Assembly: GCA_947495035.1 (NCBI GenBank)
Contig: CANLXI010000006.1
Coordinates: 1-64,000 of the forward strand
From: an uncultured Granulosicoccus sp.
GTDB taxonomy: Bacteria; Pseudomonadota; Gammaproteobacteria; Granulosicoccales; Granulosicoccaceae
Length of the DNA stretch: 64,000 bases
Reading direction: 5' to 3'
Below the pieces are notes generated by a model. That model saw only the letters and a program-made list of their open reading frames with translations, did not search any database and was not told where the DNA came from. This document shows, piece by piece, positions 16,595 to 26,325 of the stretch (its first letter is position 1; every line of letters begins with the position of its first letter). A program made the position numbers and the translations under genes.

Positions 16595-17563
16595 ATGGCA
16601 CGAATGATCAGTTCTTGCATGCGGGTCATCGAGATACCCATGCTGTACCTGCAGAAGCGCCTGGGTATCTCCAGGCTTGCATGGGTCTTCCTGCTGCCCA
16701 ATCTCCTGTTGTTCGGCCTGTTTGCTTTCCTGCCGGTTGTTCTGAACTTCGTGTACGCCATGACCGGCAGTGATCAGATACTGCTGCAGGATCGTACTTT
16801 TGTCGGCATGGGCAACTATCAGACGCTGACCAGCTGCGAGGATTTTCTCAACCCCAATTCATGCAAGGATGATCTGTTCTGGCGTGCGGTCTACAACACG
16901 ATCTGGTTCGTCCTGCTGCAAGTGGGGTTCATGGTCGGGTTTGCGCTTCTGACTGCACTGATGCTCAACGGCAAGATACGTGCTCGCGGTTTCTTCCGCA
17001 GCGTCTTCTTCTTTCCCGTGCTGCTGTCGCCAGTGGTGGTCGCGCTGATCTGGAAGTGGATCCTGCAGCGTGAGGGCCTGGCCAACGCAGCTCTGGAGGG
17101 CATGGGCTTCGAGACCATCAACTGGCTGCTGGACCGGCACTGGGCCTTCTTCTGGTCGGTATTCATATCCGTCTGGGCGCATATGGGTTTCTACACGCTG
17201 ATTCTGCTGGCCGGTCTTCAGGCAATCCCCCGCGATGTGTATGAAGCCGCCAGCATGGATGCCGCCTCTCCATTCAGAACCTTTCGTCGCATCACGCTCC
17301 CTCTGCTGATGCCAACCATGATCGTCGTGCTTGTATTGTCCCTGATCAAGAGTGTGCAGACCTTCGATGAGGTCTACGCCTTTACCGGTGGAGGGCCGGG
17401 TTCTGCAACAACCCTGTTGATTCAATATGTCTACGAGACAGGCTTTGCCGGTACACCTCGTCTGTTTGGTCTGGCCTCTGCAGCATCCATTCTGCTGGCC
17501 ATCGTACTCGTCATACTGACTTTCCTGCAGTTGTGGGCGAGCAGGAGGAACGTCAATGGGTAA
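16595..17563 (+). CDS. ABC sugar permease, MalF/UgpA type
   Basis: A 322-residue inner-membrane subunit with six predicted helices, the first in WVFLLPNLLLFGLFAFLPVV. The cytoplasmic EAA loop that docks to the ATPase reads EAASMDAASPFRTFRRITLPLL near residues 217-238. A small periplasmic loop after helix 1 contains two cysteines (TSCEDFLNPNSCKDD) that could form a disulfide. It pairs with the next permease, whose start overlaps this stop by eight bases, and is separated from the binding-protein gene by the hairpin region. Confidence 0.92.
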   Translation: MARMISSCMRVIEIPMLYLQKRLGISRLAWVFLLPNLLLFGLFAFLPVVLNFVYAMTGSDQILLQDRTFVGMGNYQTLTSCEDFLNPNSCKDDLFWRAVYNTIWFVLLQVGFMVGFALLTALMLNGKIRARGFFRSVFFFPVLLSPVVVALIWKWILQREGLANAALEGMGFETINWLLDRHWAFFWSVFISVWAHMGFYTLILLAGLQAIPRDVYEAASMDAASPFRTFRRITLPLLMPTMIVVLVLSLIKSVQTFDEVYAFTGGGPGSATTLLIQYVYETGFAGTPRLFGLASAASILLAIVLVILTFLQLWASRRNVNG

Positions 17564-18620
17564 GGCAATCGCGTTTCTGACACGCACGCGTGGCAGGAGT
17601 GACGGCAGCGGTCGACTTCACTGGACAGACTGGTTCACCTACGGCTATCTGTTCCTTGGCATCGTGCTGATGTTCGGCCCGGTCGTCTGGCTGGTGATGT
17701 CATCGTTCAAGACCGATGCGGAATTGAACAATTTTCCGCCACGTTTTCTGCCGTATGCGCAGGAAACCGTGATGCTGGAAGGACACAGCAAGCCTCTGCC
17801 GCTGTTCACGGTGACCGACGGGGAGCTGGCAGGGGTCACCGTGGCGCAGGTGCGTCGGGTAGGCATCGTGTCTCAGGTGGTCAGGTTGGACGCACCGGAG
17901 GAGATCATCAAGGTGAAGGTCAAGGAACGAGAGCCGGTGGAGAAAATGGCGCTCGCCTGGTCCAATTACACCGATCTTTTCGAGCGATTCAACTTTCTGC
18001 AATTCCTGTGGAACAGCACCTTCATTACCGTCATTTCGACATTGATCATGTTGCTGGTGAATTCGATGGCGGCTTTTGCACTGTCCAAATACGAATTTCG
18101 TGGTCGCAACATGGTCCTGGCATTGATCATCGGTACGTTGATGATTCCGCAGACCGTCGTGCTGGTACCTCTGTTTCTGGTGGTGCGGGAAATGGGCATG
18201 ATCAATTCTCTTTGGGGGGTGATCATACCGGGAGCTGCAACCCCGACGGGGGTCTTCCTGTTGCGGCAATACATGCTGACGATACCGGATGAAATTCTGG
18301 ATGCCGCGCGCATGGACAAGGCCAGCGAGTGGAAGATCTACTGGCGAATCATCCTGCCATTGAGTGCGCCAGCCATTGCCGTGCTGGCGATTCTTGCCAT
18401 CATGTGGCGCTGGAACGATTTCCTGTGGCCGCTCATCGTATTGTCCCGAACCGAGAATTTCACGCTACAGCTGGCCCTGAACAGTTTTCAGGGAGAGATG
18501 CAGACGCAATGGAGCAGTCTGCTGGCCATGACGGTACTGACGCTTCTGCCCATCGCCGTCGTGTTTGCATTCCTGCAGAAATACATCGCCACCGGCATTG
18601 CCTCCACCGGTGGTAAATGA
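17556..18620 (+). CDS. ABC sugar permease, MalG/UgpE type, with enlarged periplasmic loop
   Basis: The second inner-membrane permease, 354 residues. After helix 1 (about 31-52) there is an extra periplasmic segment of roughly 85 residues (about 55-140) rich in beta-forming and charged residues, for example VTDGELAGVTVAQVRRVG. Standard MalG proteins are shorter, near 280-300 residues. The core follows, with the EAA loop DAARMDKASEWKIYWRIILP near 250. The loop may contact the binding protein or substrate. It is translationally coupled to the first permease and is followed by the ATPase gene after 35 bases. Confidence 0.92.
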   Translation: MGKAIAFLTRTRGRSDGSGRLHWTDWFTYGYLFLGIVLMFGPVVWLVMSSFKTDAELNNFPPRFLPYAQETVMLEGHSKPLPLFTVTDGELAGVTVAQVRRVGIVSQVVRLDAPEEIIKVKVKEREPVEKMALAWSNYTDLFERFNFLQFLWNSTFITVISTLIMLLVNSMAAFALSKYEFRGRNMVLALIIGTLMIPQTVVLVPLFLVVREMGMINSLWGVIIPGAATPTGVFLLRQYMLTIPDEILDAARMDKASEWKIYWRIILPLSAPAIAVLAILAIMWRWNDFLWPLIVLSRTENFTLQLALNSFQGEMQTQWSSLLAMTVLTLLPIAVVFAFLQKYIATGIASTGGK

Positions 18621-18655
18621 TGATCGAACAGACAAGAGTGAAGAGTTTCTGAGCC

Positions 18656-19743
<1,088 letters not shown>

Positions 19744-19747
<4 letters not shown>

Positions 19748-20235
19748 GTCTCAAGGGGCTGAGCGATCAGCAGGTCGTGGAGCAGATCGAGGCTCAGGAA
19801 GCTCGGCTGGTATTCGACAGTTTCAGTATTTCACAGGCGCATGAGATCGGCTTGCGTCTGCTGGAACTTGGCCGACAGCGAACATTGCCCATCGCCATCG
19901 ATGTCACGCGTAATGGCCAGTGTCTGTTTCACTCGGCACTGGAGGGGGCTACTCTGGACAATGCGCAGTGGGTGCAGCGCAAGATGAGGGTCGTACAGCG
20001 CTTTTCTCACAGTTCCCTGTACATGGGAGCGCTGTGCCGTGTGAAGGGGGTCAGCCTGGAAGAGAAGTATCTCTTGCCATTGAACGAGTTTGCGGCTCAC
20101 GGTGGTGCCTTTCCCGTGACGGTGAGGGGAGCCGGAGTCATTGGTTCGGTGACGGTATCGGGTTTGCCGCAGATCGATGATCACGAACTGGTGGTCTCGG
20201 TACTGGAACAGCAGTTGGCGACGACTCAAGCCTGA
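19744..20235 (+). CDS. UPF0303 / HbpS-like heme-degrading-domain protein
   Basis: A 163-residue cytoplasmic protein of the UPF0303 branch of the HbpS/GlcG-like (PF03928) superfamily. Visible landmarks are QAHEIGLRLLELGRQRTLPIAIDVTRNGQ, the RKMRVVQRF segment and a C-terminal GAFPVTVRGAGVIGSVTVSG. Members are annotated as heme-degrading-domain proteins, but an enzymatic role for UPF0303 is not established. The GTG start overlaps the ATPase gene by four bases, so it belongs to the sugar operon. It might act on a sugar-derived substrate or assist one of the dehydrogenases. Confidence 0.8.
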
Positions 20236-20349
20236 TATCGGCTGCTCGGCGACAGCCTGCCGTCTGCCGCGAGGGTGGTCGGTTCGGTTTGCCGGTTTCT
20301 TCAGACACGTGTTGCCAATGAGGCGGGCAAGAGAGTTGTTGCAGGCCTG

Positions 20350-21210
20350 TCACGCGGGCTTTCGCTGGGAGCGCTGACCCAGCCATACGCTGATCAGTAC
20401 CAACACGATGCCGGCAATCTGTACTGCGTGCAGGTTCTGTTCGAGCAGCAGCCAGCCAAGACAGACTGCGGAGACCGGGCTCAACAGGCCCAGTGGCGTG
20501 ACCGTTGAAGGGTTCAGTCTGGAAATTCCCCTGAACCACAGGAAATAGGTGATTGCGCCACCGAACAGCCCGAGATAGGCGAAGCCTGCCATGTGCGCCA
20601 TCGACAGAGAAGGCAGGGGTGGTTCCAGCCACAGCGCTATGGGCAGCAGCAAGAGGCCGCCACCAAGAAGCTGCCATGACGTGAATGTCAGGGCTGAAAC
20701 AGGCGGGTGCCATTTACGAGTCAGAACGGTCCCGAATGCCATGGAGACCGCTCCTGCCAGTGCGGCCAGTGTGCCGACCGCATCCAGTGACAACTCCCCG
20801 GTCAATACGACCAGCGCCACACCCAGAATGCCACCGCAGCCTGCCAGCACCGCCAGGCGAGTGGTTGTCTGATCCAGCAACAGTCTGCACAGCAACAGCA
20901 CCAGAAGTGGCTGAATGGCGCCAACGGTAGCCGCCACACCGCCGGGCAAACGATAGGCAGCCACGAACAACAGCCACCAGAACAGTGAAAAATTCAGCGC
21001 TCCGAGTATCAGCGAACGCGCGATCCAGATGCCACTGGGAAGCGTTCGTGTCAGAGCCAGCAGAACAATACCGGCGGGCAAGGCACGTAACAGCGCTGCC
21101 GTCAGCGGGTAGCCCTGCGGCAGCAGCTCCGTGGTAACCAGATAGGTGCTGCCCCAGATGGCCGGTGCCAGAGCGGTCAGGCCGAGGTCCAGGTGACGTG
21201 ACGGATCCAT
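20350..21210 (-). CDS. EamA/DMT-family exporter
   Basis: A 286-residue membrane protein with ten predicted helices made of two EamA repeats (about 8-135 and 145-280). The first repeat opens with the characteristic APAIWGSTYLVTTELLP, and the C-terminal repeat has NPSTVTPLGLLSPVSAVCLGWLLLEQ. Relatives export amino acids or other small metabolites (RhtA, YdcZ-like). It is transcribed away from the MarR gene, and two identical palindromes sit between the two starts. This makes it the probable target of that repressor. Confidence 0.9.
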   Translation of the reverse strand: MDPSRHLDLGLTALAPAIWGSTYLVTTELLPQGYPLTAALLRALPAGIVLLALTRTLPSGIWIARSLILGALNFSLFWWLLFVAAYRLPGGVAATVGAIQPLLVLLLCRLLLDQTTTRLAVLAGCGGILGVALVVLTGELSLDAVGTLAALAGAVSMAFGTVLTRKWHPPVSALTFTSWQLLGGGLLLLPIALWLEPPLPSLSMAHMAGFAYLGLFGGAITYFLWFRGISRLNPSTVTPLGLLSPVSAVCLGWLLLEQNLHAVQIAGIVLVLISVWLGQRSQRKPA

Positions 21211-21239
21211 GCTGCGATCTCCATTGTCCGTAAGTTATA

Positions 21240-21284
21240 TATCTTGATGTCAAGATAAATGGTTATTATCTTGATGTCAAGATA
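21240..21284. promoter_or_regulatory. Two identical 18-bp operators, probably for the MarR regulator
   Basis: The sequence TATCTTGATGTCAAGATA occurs exactly twice, at 21240-21257 and 21267-21284, with centres 27 bp apart. Each copy has 8-base arms, TATCTTGA and TCAAGATA, around a TG centre. The pair lies in the 143-bp gap between the divergent EamA exporter and MarR genes, which is the usual arrangement for a MarR-type repressor controlling both itself and an exporter. Confidence 0.85.
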
Positions 21285-21353
21285 TATGCCAGTGAAACGG
21301 TGTCGTGGGCGGGATGACAGTTGTTCCGCTGTCCCTCTGCTATATTGTTCCTT

Positions 21354-21839
21354 ATGGATGCAGTGGACAAGATAATCAGTCAGTGGCAAACGGAGCGGCC
21401 GGACCTCGATGTGACTGCCATGGCCCAGGTTGGGCGTCTGAGCGTGGTTTCACATCTGTTTTCCCGGCAGATGGGCAAGGTCTTCGCTCATCATGGGCTC
21501 AACGCAGCGGGTTTTGACGTGCTGGCGACTCTGCGCCGTTCATCGTCACCGCATGCCTTGACCGCTGGTGAGCTGATGGCGTCGATGATGATTACATCGG
21601 GCACCATGACCAATCGCATCGATCAGTTGGTCAAGGCGGGTCTGGTGATGCGTAAATCCGATTCGGCTGATGCTCGCAGGATTCTCGTCAGATTGACTCC
21701 CAAAGGCAAGCGACTCATCGACAAGGTGGTGGCAGAGCATGTGGAGAATCAGGCTGGTCTGCTCGAAGCACTGGACGAGTCGGAGCGAGAGCTGCTCGAC
21801 AGCCTGCTGCGCAAATTGTTGGCATCCGTTGTCCCGTGA
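21354..21839 (+). CDS. MarR-family transcriptional regulator
   Basis: A 161-residue dimeric winged-helix repressor. The recognition part runs through ALTAGELMASMMITSGTMTNRIDQLVKAGLV, and the wing contains the family's DARRILVRLTPKGK motif at about 108-121. Long helices at both ends form the dimer interface. MarR proteins release DNA when they bind a phenolic or other small ligand. The start at 21354 follows the promoter region with the double operator directly; an in-frame ATG 33 bases upstream is less likely. It probably represses itself and the divergent exporter. Confidence 0.9.
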   Translation: MDAVDKIISQWQTERPDLDVTAMAQVGRLSVVSHLFSRQMGKVFAHHGLNAAGFDVLATLRRSSSPHALTAGELMASMMITSGTMTNRIDQLVKAGLVMRKSDSADARRILVRLTPKGKRLIDKVVAEHVENQAGLLEALDESERELLDSLLRKLLASVVP

Positions 21840-21971
21840 CATGGCGTTCATGCATCGGAGGTCACGCGCGCAATGGCTGCGAAGGGACCAATGGGGCCGG
21901 TTTCTGCCTTGATGTAACACTCAGCTTACCCTTGAAGATCAGCGATTGCGATACTGCGGAGAGGGTCATGC

Positions 21972-24101
21972 ATGAGAATGGACACCTCTCGTTTTGTTCG
22001 AGCACAGTCTGGTAGCTGTACTATGCCGTATCAACAGTACATCAAGACGATCTCTTACCCGCTGTCGCTGTTGAGCACTCCGGTCTGGCTTTTCGATGTC
22101 GGCAACCTGAGGGTTCTGTGGGCCAATCAGGCTGGACTGGACTTGTGGAACGCCCCCGATCTTGCAGAATTGCAAGGGCGGGACATGAGCGATGGCATGA
22201 CTCGTACCGTCTGCGAGCGCCTGGGACAGTACTGCGAAGACCTGAGTGGCACCAGCAACAGCGTTGCTGAACACTGGACGTTCTACCCGATGGGACGTTC
22301 CTGCTCCTATGAATGTTCCATCAGTGCCATCGAGGCTCCGGATGATGCACGCTGGTTGCTGATCAATGCCATCCGTCAGGACAAGCTCTCCGACTCCGAT
22401 ACGCTGTATCGCAGTGTGGCTCTGCTGCACACATCGGTGTGCGTGTCTGTCTTCGACAGGCAAGGCAGGTTGATGTATTCCAATCCTGCAGCCCGGCGCA
22501 TGCTGGGAGCCGACGTATTGACACTGTCGGAACGTTTTCTTGACGAAAAGGACTGGCAGCTGGCCCACGACACGCTGACTCATGGTGCCGGTGCCAGTAT
22601 CGAGGCGCAGATGAAAACGGCCAAGGGGCCTGTCTGGCACAGCCTGACCCTGGAGCTGTGCCCCGATCCGGTCAGTGGCAAGAAATCCATTCTCATGAGC
22701 GAGATCGATATCTCCAATCAGCACAATGCTCAGCAGCTGGTCAATCGACTCGCCTACACGGATACGCTGACGGGCCTGCCAAACAGAACCTCCTGGCTGA
22801 GCACGCTGAACGATCGGCTGGACAGTGCGCGCCAGGAACGTCGGGAACTGGCAATCCTGTTCGTCGATCTCGATCGCTTCAAGTTGATCAACGATACCCT
22901 GGGGCATTCGCTGGGCGACAAATTGCTGGTTGCCGTGTCCGATCGCCTGAAGGGCTGTCTGGATGCCAGCGACTACCTGGCCCGACTCGGAGGTGATGAA
23001 TTCACATTGCTGATCGATGAGCAGGGCGCGGCTGGACGTTCGGAGAGGATGGCCAGGGACCTGGTGGAAGCACTGGCAAAGCCCATGCGTGTCGACGGTC
23101 ATGCCATGACCATGACCCCGAGTATCGGCATCTGCCTGTTTCCGCAGCATGCGGAAGACTCGACACTGCTGATGCAGCAGGCGGACATGGCGATGTATGC
23201 GGCCAAGGAGGCTGGAGGCGGTTATCGCACGTTCAAGCCCGACATGACGACGCAGATCCGCCGACGACTGCGTATCGAGACCGATCTGCGTGAAGCCATT
23301 GACAGTGGCTCGCTGCAAGTCTATTTCCAGCCCAAGCTGGCAGCGGCAGATGGTCGAATGGCCGGCATGGAAGCTCTGGTGCGCTGGGAGCACCCCTTGC
23401 TCGGATGGGTGCCGCCCGAAGACTTCATAGCCGTGGCGGAAGAGACCGGGATGATTGGCGACATCACCCGTCAGGTGTTGCATCATTCGATGCTGCAGCA
23501 GACTCTCTGGAGCGCACAGGGTCACGATATTCCGGTGGCCATCAATGTGTCGCCAATGGAGTTTCGTCGTGGGGATCTCGATTCGGTGGTGCGCGATGCC
23601 CTGCAGTTGACCAATTGCAGACCTCAGAGCATCGAGCTGGAAATCACCGAGTCGATGTTGATGGCAGACAGCGAATCGGTACAGCAGATACTGGCCGGCC
23701 TGACCTCGCTGGGTGTCAGGTTGAGTATCGATGATTTCGGCTCCGGTTACAGCAATCTGGGTTATCTGCAGAAATTTCCATTGGACAGCATCAAGATCGA
23801 TCGATCCTTCCTTGATGATGGCGGCATTTCACCGGTGGTCGAATTGATCATCGATGTGGCGAGAACCCTGTCCCTGACCGTCGTGGCCGAGGGGGTGGAA
23901 ACCACCGAGCAGCGCAATTTCCTGATTGCTCATGGTTGTGATCAGCTGCAGGGGTTTCTGTTCAGCAAGCCCATGGACAAGCATCGCGCGACGGATTTTC
24001 TGCTGGAACACGATAACGGCATCGCTCACTGGTCCAGCCATGCGGTCTCGGCGGAATGGGCAGTCCAGCGCCGCCGGGAAGAACTGGCTGAAAATCCCTG
24101 A
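21972..24101 (+). CDS. PAS-GGDEF-EAL cyclic-di-GMP turnover protein
   Basis: A 709-residue soluble bifunctional signalling protein. Two PAS-like sensory regions occupy about 25-130 and 145-260. A GGDEF diguanylate cyclase domain follows with intact ARLGGDEF near 340, but the RxxD inhibitory site reads DASD, so product feedback is probably absent. An EAL phosphodiesterase domain begins near 430, with MEALVRW at about 465 and DDFGSGYSNL near 590, the residues expected in active enzymes. Both domains look catalytically competent. No membrane segment is seen. The exact start is uncertain, as ATGs at 21978 and 22023 are also in frame. Confidence 0.9.
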   Translation: MRMDTSRFVRAQSGSCTMPYQQYIKTISYPLSLLSTPVWLFDVGNLRVLWANQAGLDLWNAPDLAELQGRDMSDGMTRTVCERLGQYCEDLSGTSNSVAEHWTFYPMGRSCSYECSISAIEAPDDARWLLINAIRQDKLSDSDTLYRSVALLHTSVCVSVFDRQGRLMYSNPAARRMLGADVLTLSERFLDEKDWQLAHDTLTHGAGASIEAQMKTAKGPVWHSLTLELCPDPVSGKKSILMSEIDISNQHNAQQLVNRLAYTDTLTGLPNRTSWLSTLNDRLDSARQERRELAILFVDLDRFKLINDTLGHSLGDKLLVAVSDRLKGCLDASDYLARLGGDEFTLLIDEQGAAGRSERMARDLVEALAKPMRVDGHAMTMTPSIGICLFPQHAEDSTLLMQQADMAMYAAKEAGGGYRTFKPDMTTQIRRRLRIETDLREAIDSGSLQVYFQPKLAAADGRMAGMEALVRWEHPLLGWVPPEDFIAVAEETGMIGDITRQVLHHSMLQQTLWSAQGHDIPVAINVSPMEFRRGDLDSVVRDALQLTNCRPQSIELEITESMLMADSESVQQILAGLTSLGVRLSIDDFGSGYSNLGYLQKFPLDSIKIDRSFLDDGGISPVVELIIDVARTLSLTVVAEGVETTEQRNFLIAHGCDQLQGFLFSKPMDKHRATDFLLEHDNGIAHWSSHAVSAEWAVQRRREELAENP

Positions 24102-24148
24102 AGAAGCTGCCTGGAGCGGTATCGTGGTGTGCCGCGGGTCCTTGTCTG

Positions 24149-25282
24149 TCAGCGCAATTCCAGCCAGATACTGGCAGGCAAGGCTTCATCGGCAGGTGGC
24201 AGGGTATGTATTCCCGGTGACGGGCAGTCGTCAAGCAGCCAGGGGACCAGCATGATCAGTTCGGCAAACAGGAACTCGACGATCTCATCGGGAACGCTGG
24301 CACCGGTGAAGTTGACAGGATAGCCTTCATTGACCAGATAGATTCGACGACCATCGTGGAGCGTACACTGGCGAACATGCGGATGCAGTGTGGTCGTGCT
24401 GGCCGTCTGTTCGGCAAGGTGATCGAGATCGATTTCATGATCCTTCGATGATCCACTGACCAGAAAACAGCGATCAGGCAGTTGTGCCAGAAGATGCTCG
24501 TTTATCGAACGTCTGCCCGAGGCCCCGACAACAATGGCTGGAGGACGTGTCAAAGTCTCGCCATAGCTGGGGTTGTGTCCATCCACCGTCGCTTCAACGA
24601 CCGACACGGTGTCGATATCCCTGACACTGACGCCGAGGCCTCGCTGACGCAGGCTCTGGGCAACCCCTTTGCCGACCCATCCATACCCACAGACCAGGGC
24701 ATCTCGGCCGACGGTCGAATAGCCCAGTTCGCGCAGGATGTTATCCAGTGCGGATACCACGGCTTCGCCCACCTGTTTGCCTTCGATCTCCTTCAATCGC
24801 GTCTGCGCGACATTGATCTGCGGAATGCGCATCTCTTCCAGCTGTTCGGCTACCCAGACACCCTGTTTGGTGATCTCGAGAGCACCGACCACGGTATCGC
24901 CACCGATGTACATGGGTTCGTGCAGGGCGCGAATGGCGATGCCACCGACTTCGTGTATCACCAGCCGTTGGGCCTGGTGGCGGCAGCGATCGATACAGTG
25001 TTGCAGCTCCGTGGCAACCACGCTCGCCAGTTCGGAGTATTCGGGTGTCAAGACCCTGATGCCCATGGATCGCAGCTCATCAACGGCCTGCGCATTGCCG
25101 GAGTAACTGATGCCGATCACGGTGTCGATGGGCAGGTAGTCATGCAACAGGCGAAGCAGTCTTACCGTGTCGGGGAACAGGTGCTGCACGACAAATTGAC
25201 GGCAGTCAGGGTAGGGTTGCAGTTGCAGGCGGCGGCACATTTCACCGAGAAAGTCGGGGTGGAACGAGTCGGTGCTTGCCAT
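24149..25282 (-). CDS. Divergent S-adenosylhomocysteine hydrolase-like NAD-binding protein
   Basis: A 377-residue protein with the overall plan of adenosylhomocysteinase and an intact NAD-binding Rossmann domain (VCGYGWVGKGVAQSLRQRG, about 200-218). The first half aligns only loosely: the positions of DDGGD, EETTTG and NxNDSxTKxxFDN read EVGGI, ALEITKQG and NVAQTRLKEIEGK, so catalytic Asp, Lys and Asn residues are replaced. It is therefore unlikely to be the housekeeping enzyme. It starts four bases after the stop of a methyltransferase gene, which suggests that it processes a methylation product or cofactor of that enzyme. The start at 25282 is preferred to 25315, which overlaps that gene. 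Confidence 0.75.
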   Translation of the reverse strand: MASTDSFHPDFLGEMCRRLQLQPYPDCRQFVVQHLFPDTVRLLRLLHDYLPIDTVIGISYSGNAQAVDELRSMGIRVLTPEYSELASVVATELQHCIDRCRHQAQRLVIHEVGGIAIRALHEPMYIGGDTVVGALEITKQGVWVAEQLEEMRIPQINVAQTRLKEIEGKQVGEAVVSALDNILRELGYSTVGRDALVCGYGWVGKGVAQSLRQRGLGVSVRDIDTVSVVEATVDGHNPSYGETLTRPPAIVVGASGRRSINEHLLAQLPDRCFLVSGSSKDHEIDLDHLAEQTASTTTLHPHVRQCTLHDGRRIYLVNEGYPVNFTGASVPDEIVEFLFAELIMLVPWLLDDCPSPGIHTLPPADEALPASIWLELR

Positions 25283-25286
25283 TGTC

Positions 25287-26150
25287 TTATGCCCGGTTGC
25301 GCGGTGTTGCAACAATGAGTATGTCGTTGGACAGGTGCTTGAAGGGGCCGATCCTGCCCAGGGTTCGTGACAGGAAAAGATCCAGCGGTTTGATCCAGCG
25401 CTTTTCGAATGTCTTCGATCGCATGTGGGTGAACAGGCGTCCGAGTGCGTTGTCCGGAGTGTAGCGCTTGAACGCCATCGGCAGGTACGGTATCACTGAC
25501 AGAAAACCGACGCCCTGTATCGTCTGGATATCGAAATGTTCTTCGATCAGCCTTTTCCATTCTCCCTGGGTCAGGCGGATCTTGTGTTCCGGGTAATGCA
25601 GATGAGCCAGTTTGAACCGGTCGAGGCGATACCACTGAGGGACGGTGATGATCAGCCTGGCATCGCCGGACATGGACTCGGCGACATGGCGGATGACTTG
25701 ACTCAAGTCGCTTTCATCTTCGTGGAGGTGTTCGAGTACATCGAGCAGCATGACGACATCGGGTTTCCACTGCATGGGCTTGCGCAGCGCTCCTTTCACG
25801 TTCAGATCGACGACCGCATCAGGTGCGAATGAGGCCTCGTAGTCGATTCCGTAGTAGCGCACGTCGGGGTTCAGGGCTTCGATGAAACGTCTGGCCACCT
25901 GCAAGCCGCAACCGATGTCCATGAGTCGCGCATCATCGAGTTTGCAGGCCTTGATATGATCGTTGACCAGATGAAACTTGACGTAATTGAACAGGTTGTT
26001 TTCAGGCGTGGCAAACAATCGCTCCACAAGGTAGCTCGAACGAACCACCGGTCGTGTACGGGCACGAGGTGCTGAGTTGCTGATGGAATTCCTGGCAACT
26101 GCCGAGTCCGTTGCCGGGTCTACCTGCATTGCGTTTTCGGTTTGCAGCAT
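25287..26150 (-). CDS. Class I SAM-dependent methyltransferase
   Basis: A 287-residue cytoplasmic methyltransferase. Motif I reads LMDIGCGLQVARR (about 87-99), the acidic residue of motif II lies in YYGIDYEAS, and motif IV contains VVMLLDVLEHLHEDE, of the type found in small-molecule methyltransferases of the UbiE/Methyltransf_11/23 class. The C-terminal half (about 190-287) is basic and partly hydrophobic and may bind lipid or membrane. A second possible start (MQVDPATD) lies 21 bases in. It is the first gene of a two-gene unit with the SAHH-like gene. The substrate is unknown. Confidence 0.82.
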   Translation of the reverse strand: MLQTENAMQVDPATDSAVARNSISNSAPRARTRPVVRSSYLVERLFATPENNLFNYVKFHLVNDHIKACKLDDARLMDIGCGLQVARRFIEALNPDVRYYGIDYEASFAPDAVVDLNVKGALRKPMQWKPDVVMLLDVLEHLHEDESDLSQVIRHVAESMSGDARLIITVPQWYRLDRFKLAHLHYPEHKIRLTQGEWKRLIEEHFDIQTIQGVGFLSVIPYLPMAFKRYTPDNALGRLFTHMRSKTFEKRWIKPLDLFLSRTLGRIGPFKHLSNDILIVATPRNRA

Positions 26151-26325
26151 GGTTTTCGTCTACCTTGAGTGCGATTTGGCAGTGCGGCCCTGTGGAAGGT
26201 CGTCTTTGTCGACTGTCAGGTGGTGACTATTGCAAACGCGCTGCCATGAAAGGCCCATGGTCTGAAAAGGGGCGCGTGTAACGGCTATATGCCCAGAAAC
26301 TTTAATCAGCGTCTATTGTCAGGGG

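Noticed and set aside
21966..23525. 519-codon open frame on the minus strand
   Set aside because: It lies wholly opposite the PAS-GGDEF-EAL gene, has no motif and reflects codon bias of the real gene.
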